DNA of 64,000 bases from Janthinobacterium sp. PAMC25594. GTDB lineage: Bacteria; Pseudomonadota; Gammaproteobacteria; Burkholderiales; Burkholderiaceae_D. The position numbers and the translations under genes were made by a program. The notes beneath the pieces are model-generated. The model did no database searches. It saw only the letters and a program-made list of their open reading frames with translations, and was not told where the DNA came from. The stretch is from the NCBI RefSeq assembly GCF_019443505.1, contig NZ_CP080377.1:868001-932000 (forward strand), written 5' to 3'. Below, piece by piece: positions 59,189 through 64,000 of the stretch (position 1 is its first letter; each line of letters opens with the position of its first letter).

Positions 59189-60148
59189 CTAGCCTTTCTG
59201 GTCGGGTGCTGGCGCCAGCACGGCGGCAATCGTGCGCTGCGCCAGGATCAGCTTGAAGCCGTTGTCGGCAGTGGGATGGGCGCCGGCCAGCAGGCGCTCG
59301 CTGACGGCGGCCGCGCCATTCGGCATCGCCTGCTCGGCGCTAGAAATTCGCCACGGCTGCGGCGCGACGCCGCCCAGGGCCAGTCGGCCCGTGCCGTTGG
59401 GCAAGATGATGGCGGCCACCGACACCAGCGCGAACGCATACGAGGCGCGGTCGCGCACCTTGCGATAGACGTGCGTGCCGCCGATAGGCCGGGGCAAGGT
59501 CACGCTGGTGATCAGTTCACCCGGCTGCAGCACGGTTTCCAGCTGCGGCGTGTTGCCCGGCAAGCGGTAAAAATCGGCGATGGGGATGCTGCGCGTGCTG
59601 CCGTCGGCCCGTACCGTATCGATGCCGGCGTCGAGCACGCGCATGGCCACGGCCATGTCGCTCGGGTGCGTGGCGATGCAGGCCTCGCTGCCGCCCAGGA
59701 TGGCCAGCGGCCGGCTGAAGCCGCCGATGGCCGAGCAGCCGCTGCCCGGCACGCGCTTGTTGCACGCCTGGTTCGTATCATAAAAGTAGGGGCAGCGCGT
59801 GCGCTGCAGCAAGTTGCCGGCCGTCGTCGCCTTGTTGCGCAGTTGCGCCGAGGCGCCGGCCAGCAAGGCGCGCGACAGCACCGCGTAATCGCGGCGCACT
59901 GTGGCGTGCGCGGCCAGCGCCGTGTTGCGCACCAGGGCGCCGATGCGCAAGCCGCCATCCTTTGTGGCTTCCACCGTATCGAGCGCGAGGCCATTCACGT
60001 CGATCAAATGCGCGGGCGTTTCGATTTCCAGTTTCATCAGATCGAGCAGATTCGTGCCGCCCGCGATGAAGCGCGCGCCCGGCGTGTGCAAGGCGGCGGC
60101 CGCCGCCTCGGCCGGCGTGGCCGCCTTCTGGTAGCTGAATACTCTCAT
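59189..60148 (-). CDS. paoB: Aldehyde oxidoreductase FAD-binding subunit, PaoB-like
   Basis: A 319-residue FAD subunit. The flavin-binding start [25 protein letters not shown] and [20 protein letters not shown] are typical, and the cysteine-rich insert ([23 protein letters not shown]) is the PaoB feature that binds an extra [4Fe-4S] cluster. It carries electrons from the 2Fe-2S subunit to FAD. The ATG at 60148 overlaps the paoA stop (ATGA). Confidence 0.92.
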   Translation of the reverse strand: MRVFSYQKAATPAEAAAAALHTPGARFIAGGTNLLDLMKLEIETPAHLIDVNGLALDTVEATKDGGLRIGALVRNTALAAHATVRRDYAVLSRALLAGASAQLRNKATTAGNLLQRTRCPYFYDTNQACNKRVPGSGCSAIGGFSRPLAILGGSEACIATHPSDMAVAMRVLDAGIDTVRADGSTRSIPIADFYRLPGNTPQLETVLQPGELITSVTLPRPIGGTHVYRKVRDRASYAFALVSVAAIILPNGTGRLALGGVAPQPWRISSAEQAMPNGAAAVSERLLAGAHPTADNGFKLILAQRTIAAVLAPAPDQKG

Positions 60149-60795
60149 GCGGGCCTCCCCGCCACCTCGGTGATGGCTTCGATGATGTTGGAATACGCGC
60201 CGCAGCGGCACAGGTTGCCGCTCATGCGTTCGCGCAATTCTTCCGGCGTCACCGAGGGGGCCGCGTTCAAGTCCGCGCTGACGTGGCTGGGGATGCCCTG
60301 ACGGATCTCTGCCAGCGCGGCGACGGCCGAGCAGATCTGCCCCGGCGTGCAGTAGCCGCATTGAAAGCCGTCATGCGCGATAAAGGCGGCCTGCATCGGG
60401 TGCAGCTTGTCGGGCGTGCCCAGCCCCTCGATGGTGGTGATGCGGGCGCCGTCATGCATCACGGCAAGAGTGAGGCAGGCATTGATGCGCTGGCCGTCGA
60501 GGATCACCGTGCAGGCGCCGCACTGGCCGTGGTCGCAACCCTTTTTGGTGCCCGTCAGCTGCAGGTGTTCGCGCAAGGCGTCGAGCAGGCTGGTGCGCGT
60601 GTCGAGTTCCAGGCTGCGGCGTTGGCCGTTGATGTCCAGGTTGACTTTCATCAACACCGGCGGCGGAGAAACACTGGCCGTGTTGACCGCTTCCGCCGCT
60701 CCCGCCACGCCGGGAACCGCCACGGCCGTGGCCGACAACGCGCCGGCGATCAGCACGCCGCGCCTGCCGGCATTGATTGGATTGATCTCTGTCAT
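60145..60795 (-). CDS. paoA: Aldehyde oxidoreductase 2Fe-2S subunit, PaoA-like, Tat-exported
   Basis: A 216-residue iron-sulfur subunit. The N-terminus has a twin-arginine signal ([29 protein letters not shown]), which would carry the assembled heterotrimer to the periplasm. Two 2Fe-2S sites follow: plant-ferredoxin type ([22 protein letters not shown]) and the helical domain site ([13 protein letters not shown]... [14 protein letters not shown]). AGGAGGAAGCGCGAC precedes the ATG at 60795. The maturation factor paoD (XdhC-like), which inserts the cofactor, is not in the window after paoC, so it must be elsewhere. Confidence 0.93.
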   Translation of the reverse strand: MTEINPINAGRRGVLIAGALSATAVAVPGVAGAAEAVNTASVSPPPVLMKVNLDINGQRRSLELDTRTSLLDALREHLQLTGTKKGCDHGQCGACTVILDGQRINACLTLAVMHDGARITTIEGLGTPDKLHPMQAAFIAHDGFQCGYCTPGQICSAVAALAEIRQGIPSHVSADLNAAPSVTPEELRERMSGNLCRCGAYSNIIEAITEVAGRPA

Positions 60796-60871
60796 GTCGC
60801 GCTTCCTCCTGGCTGTAAACTGGCTGGGTGGGCGCATGCAGGCCCGAAGCACCAGTCTGACGGCCGGATTC

Positions 60872-61603
60872 CTACGCGTCTGTACGCGAACGTACCTTCA
60901 GCCTAAGACTGCGCCGGGTCGTGCCGGCGCCGCCCAGCGCCGCATGGCCCGTGTGGCGCGCGCAGTGGTCGAGCGCCTGGCGCAAGGCCGTATCGACATT
61001 GCGCAGCGACATGTCATGCCGCTCGGCCACCTGCTGGCGGGTCAGCTCATCCACGCGCAGCGCTTCGAGCACTTGCTGGTGGCGCCGCGGCAGCAACGCG
61101 ACGGCCTGCGCCAGCCGGCGCACATCGGCCTGCAGTTCGGCCAGGCGTTCCGGCCCCGCCGCCGTATCGGCGAGGATATCGACGAGGACGGCGGCGCCGT
61201 CCCCATCGCCCTCGTCCGCATACAGCCAGGCGCGGTTGCGGCGCAGGCTGTCCATGGCCGCATTGCAGGCCACGCGAAACACATAGGTGACGGGGCTGTG
61301 CGCCAGCGCCGCGCCGTCCCCGGCCGCCAGCGCGCCCAGGCGCAGCCAGGCGTCGTGCAGGCTGTCGCTGGCCAGTTCGGCGCAACCGAGGTGGCGCGTC
61401 AGGCGCCGGTGCAGGCTCCGGTAATTGCTTTCCAACACCGCCTGCAGCTGGGCGCCCTGCCCTGGCGCTGCAGCGGACAAGGGCGCCACGTCGTTGGCCG
61501 CCCGCAAACGGGGTCGGATGGCGGGCCGGTACCGGGCCATGCCTGCAGGCCCCATGGCACCGGCCAAGCGCATGGGCAAAGGTTCAGCCAGGCGGGCCAT
61601 CAT
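60872..61603 (-). CDS. ECF-type RNA polymerase sigma factor coupled to an adhesin gene
   Basis: A 243-residue sigma-70 family protein. After about 55 unconserved, basic, proline- and alanine-rich residues comes region 2 (LESNYRSLHRRLTRHLGCAELASDSLHDAWLRLG...VTYVFRVACNAAMDSLRRNR) and region 4 (LAQAVALLPRRHQQVLEALRVDELTRQQVAERHDMSLRNVDTALRQALDHC). Layout resembles iron-starvation FecI-type sigma factors, but no TonB receptor or FecR gene is adjacent. The ATG at 61603 overlaps the stop of the adhesin gene (ATGA). The true start could lie further in, since the first 50 residues look non-domain. Confidence 0.82.
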   Translation of the reverse strand: MMARLAEPLPMRLAGAMGPAGMARYRPAIRPRLRAANDVAPLSAAAPGQGAQLQAVLESNYRSLHRRLTRHLGCAELASDSLHDAWLRLGALAAGDGAALAHSPVTYVFRVACNAAMDSLRRNRAWLYADEGDGDGAAVLVDILADTAAGPERLAELQADVRRLAQAVALLPRRHQQVLEALRVDELTRQQVAERHDMSLRNVDTALRQALDHCARHTGHAALGGAGTTRRSLRLKVRSRTDA

Positions 61604-64000
61604 GGCGACAACCTGCTGCGCTCTTGCGCCGTCAGCTGGCGCGTGGCCGATTCCGGTAGCGGGCCCAGGCCCAGCACGCGCACGGCGCTGCGCGGGTTGT
61701 AGTCGGCCGCCTCGATGCGTGCGCCGTCTGCCGGGGTGGCTTGCGCGCTGTCGGTCGGCGCGTCGCTGCCAAAACCCAGCACGCGCACCGTAAACACCGA
61801 TGGCTGCGCCGAACGGGTGGCGGCGCGTTCGCGCTGCACCACCTCCTGCGCCGCTGTCGTGGCCTGCGTGGCGGCCGCGCTGGCGTTGGTCATGGCGGCC
61901 ACGTTGACGGACGCCACCGTCGGCATGCCCCTGGATTCGCCCTTGACCTGGATGTTCGCCGCATTCATCACCGTCAGCGCGGCCAGGTTGACGCTGCCCG
62001 AGACGCGGATGCCCGCCTCGCCCGCGTCGATGGTGCCCAGCGGCGCCAGCAAGTCCACGTCGCCGGCCGGCACTTCCGCGATCGGCGCCAGGGTGGCGAT
62101 CCCGGCGCCCGTGCTCGGCACGTCGGACGACAGGGTCACGTTGCCCCAGTTGTCATACACGCGCTTGGGCGGCGTGTAGACGATGGTCGACTTCGAACCA
62201 CGGCCCGCGTTGATGTCGCCCTGCGACGACCAGCCCAGGATATCGCCGCCAAACGTCGTCATGACGCGGCTCTGGCCCAGCAGGATGCTGCCGTGTGAGA
62301 ACAGCTCGATATTCCCGCCGCCCTTGGTCATGACGCCCGAGGTCGATGGCGGCGCTTCGCCTTCGATGCCGAACACCTGCTTGCCACCCGGCGTCAGCAG
62401 TTGAATGTCGCCGCCGAAGTTGGTGTGCACGTAGCCGCTGCGGGGGTAGTAATACCAGCGTTGCTCGTTCTCATTGCGCACCCCGTACAGGCCGCGGTAC
62501 ATGACGATGTCGCCCGCATAGGCAATCGTCTTGCCGCTGGCGTCCGTGGCCGGCGCGAGGGCCGCGATGGCATTGCGGCTGCGCAAAAAGCTGCCATAGC
62601 GCGCGCTGTCCCAGTCGTTGTACTCGCGCCCGCCCGCCTTCAGTTCCGCAAAATACACATCGCGGGCAAACACGCGCTGCTGCGGCTCGGGCAAGGCCAG
62701 ATAGAAGGCTTGCGCTTCGGCGGGCGTGCCCTTGAAGCCGTAGCGCTCGACTAGCCAGGTCACCAATTCGGTTTCGTACGATTTCACCACCTTGCCGGCC
62801 TGCTCAGCCAGCGGCACGCCCGTCTTTGCCACGTTGGCCGGGTCCAGGTAAGGCTTGACGAAGCGCAGGTAATCGAGACCGGCCGCGCCCACGCCTGCCT
62901 GCATGGCGATGCCGGCGCCCGGACGCTTGTCACCCTGCACGATGGGGCCGAGGCTGACGACGCTGCCCTTGTCCTGCATCAATATATTACGCCCGGCGCT
63001 GATGTCGAGCGTGCCGGGGCCGGCCACGTTGAAGGAGCTGTTCAGGATATCGCGCCCGGCCGACACCACCGACACGTCATATGCATTGTTGTGCACGACC
63101 AGGTTGCTGATATTCCTGAAGCTCATGTCGCTGTTGCTGGCACTGCCCTCAATGGCTTCCAGCTGCGCCGTGCCGCTGCCGACGATATCGCGTCCAGCCT
63201 TCATCCACACGGGTTGGCCACCCTCATACCAGGTGATGCCCGCATGCCTGGCGTCAAAAAATTCGATGATGCGGCCGCTATTCACTCCCACCAGGTCGCC
63301 CGTGACGGCATAGATACGGGCCACCTGCGTGCCGCTGTTGGCGGGGCCGGCCGAGGAATTGGGGCCGAAGGCAAACAGCGGGAAGTTCCATTTCGTTGCC
63401 GGCGTCCCCGTGCTTGAGACATTGGTAGCCAGGGGACTGCTCACGTAAGGCTTGATATCCCAGCCCGTGAAGCCAGGCTTGAACGGCGTCGCGATGCTGT
63501 CGGCGGCAGCGCCGGACTGGCTGATGGCAAAGCCGCCCGCATAGATGGAGTCACTGGCCAGCCATTGCAACTGGGCATAGCCCGACGGTGCCAGCAGCAG
63601 GGGGGCGTCATATTCGCGGACGGTATTCGTGCTGCCAATCGCCTTGCCGTAGTACAAACTGCCATGCGCGGCCGCGGCCCGCACGATGGAGGGATAGACG
63701 ATCGCCAGGTCCGTGGCCGTGCCGACCGGCGCCGTCACAGGCGTCATGTTGCCGCCGGCGGAGAACAGGTCGAGCGCCGTGCGCGGCGTCCACAGGCTGA
63801 ACCAGCTGTAGCCAAAGCCCTGCTCGCCCGCCGCGCCGGTGAACGGCGTGGCATTGAACGGGGTCACGCGGCCGGGGTCGGCCACATCCTGCACTACCTG
63901 GTCGCCCAGCGTCGCCACGCTGAACGTGGCATCGCCCGGCACCAGCGTCATGCCGCCCCGGGGCGACGCGCGCGTGGCGCGGAAGGCATCGAAGGCCCGC
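61600..64000 (-). CDS. Filamentous haemagglutinin family protein with DUF3739-type C-terminus (N-terminus outside the window)
   Basis: About 800 C-terminal residues of a very large surface protein; the frame stays open to the window edge. It has repeated beta-helix-like segments (GRDILNSSFNVAGPGTLDISAGRNILMQDKG; GGNIELFSHGSILLGQSRV; GDILGWSSQGDINAGRGSKSTIVY), then the DUF3739-type region (FVKPYLDPANVAKTG...YGFKGTPAEAQAFYLALPEPQQRVFARDVYFAELKAGGREYND). Such proteins are secreted by TpsB/ShlB-type two-partner systems and act in adhesion or biofilm. The N-terminal TPS secretion domain and the TpsB gene are not visible. Its stop overlaps the sigma-factor start. Confidence 0.87.
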   Translation of the reverse strand, partial: RAFDAFRATRASPRGGMTLVPGDATFSVATLGDQVVQDVADPGRVTPFNATPFTGAAGEQGFGYSWFSLWTPRTALDLFSAGGNMTPVTAPVGTATDLAIVYPSIVRAAAAHGSLYYGKAIGSTNTVREYDAPLLLAPSGYAQLQWLASDSIYAGGFAISQSGAAADSIATPFKPGFTGWDIKPYVSSPLATNVSSTGTPATKWNFPLFAFGPNSSAGPANSGTQVARIYAVTGDLVGVNSGRIIEFFDARHAGITWYEGGQPVWMKAGRDIVGSGTAQLEAIEGSASNSDMSFRNISNLVVHNNAYDVSVVSAGRDILNSSFNVAGPGTLDISAGRNILMQDKGSVVSLGPIVQGDKRPGAGIAMQAGVGAAGLDYLRFVKPYLDPANVAKTGVPLAEQAGKVVKSYETELVTWLVERYGFKGTPAEAQAFYLALPEPQQRVFARDVYFAELKAGGREYNDWDSARYGSFLRSRNAIAALAPATDASGKTIAYAGDIVMYRGLYGVRNENEQRWYYYPRSGYVHTNFGGDIQLLTPGGKQVFGIEGEAPPSTSGVMTKGGGNIELFSHGSILLGQSRVMTTFGGDILGWSSQGDINAGRGSKSTIVYTPPKRVYDNWGNVTLSSDVPSTGAGIATLAPIAEVPAGDVDLLAPLGTIDAGEAGIRVSGSVNLAALTVMNAANIQVKGESRGMPTVASVNVAAMTNASAAATQATTAAQEVVQRERAATRSAQPSVFTVRVLGFGSDAPTDSAQATPADGARIEAADYNPRSAVRVLGLGPLPESATRQLTAQERSRLSP

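Overview
The window is GC-rich with tightly packed genes. Its gene content (narG plus tandem narK transporters, carbonic anhydrase, a FecI/FecR/FecA set, a PHA synthase, HD-GYP/GGDEF signalling, a periplasmic aldehyde oxidase and a filamentous-haemagglutinin-type adhesin) fits a soil or water betaproteobacterium of the Burkholderiales, most likely Oxalobacteraceae (Janthinobacterium/Massilia/Duganella-like). No taxonomic marker is present, so this placement is inference. I saw no rRNA, tRNA, CRISPR array or insertion sequence.

Layout. (1) 1-5.1 kb, nitrate respiration: the N-terminal part of narG runs off the left edge. A narK1-narK2 operon points toward it, with a beta-carbonic anhydrase and a small conserved gene between. 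(2) 5.4-9.8 kb: a SirB2-family membrane protein, then a leftward Fur-box-fecI-fecR-fecA iron-siderophore signalling unit. (3) 10.0-30.8 kb: a large N-acetylgalactosamine (GalNAc) utilisation locus. Leftward it has a GH31 alpha-GalNAcase-like enzyme, two large TonB-dependent receptors, a GH109-type Gfo/Idh/MocA glycosidase and a DUF3472 lipoprotein. Rightward it has agaS-agaK-agaZ-agaR-agaA and a sugar-porter permease. Its control regions carry repeated CTTTC elements, the reported AgaR recognition core, and three well-formed promoters, two of them copies of one ~58-bp sequence. (4) 31-33.7 kb: an amino-acid permease and a DUF445 membrane protein.

(5) 33.7-43.1 kb, a signalling island: a PAS chemoreceptor diverges from an operon of PAS-GGDEF cyclase, CheW, REC-HD-GYP phosphodiesterase, FIST protein and a large hybrid kinase. 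The FIST/kinase pair resembles NosP/NahK nitric-oxide signalling. A perfect FNR-type box lies in the divergent region. (6) 43.2-45.9 kb: PHA synthase plus UspA behind a near-perfect class II FNR-type promoter. (7) 45.9-49.4 kb: a QseBC-like two-component system with a VIT/CCC1 metal transporter, divergent from cytochrome b561 across a 15-bp palindrome. (8) 49.5-51.7 kb: CorA, a secreted hypothetical protein and a truncated methyltransferase remnant. (9) 51.7-56.9 kb: a three-gene operon placing a membrane-anchored ABC-type substrate-binding protein between two hybrid histidine kinases, with no ABC permease nearby. (10) 57-60.8 kb: paoABC-like periplasmic aldehyde oxidoreductase. (11) 60.9-64 kb: an ECF sigma factor whose start overlaps the stop of a large DUF3739-type filamentous haemagglutinin that runs off the right edge.

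Themes: low-oxygen/nitrate physiology (nar, FNR-type boxes, NO-type signalling, PHA/Usp) and scavenging of host- or microbe-derived amino-sugar glycans. The GalNAc pathway reads as outer-membrane import by the TonB receptors, release of GalNAc by GH31/GH109, inner-membrane uptake by the MFS permease, phosphorylation by AgaK, deacetylation by AgaA, deamination/isomerisation by AgaS, and AgaZ acting on the tagatose-phosphate branch, under AgaR control.
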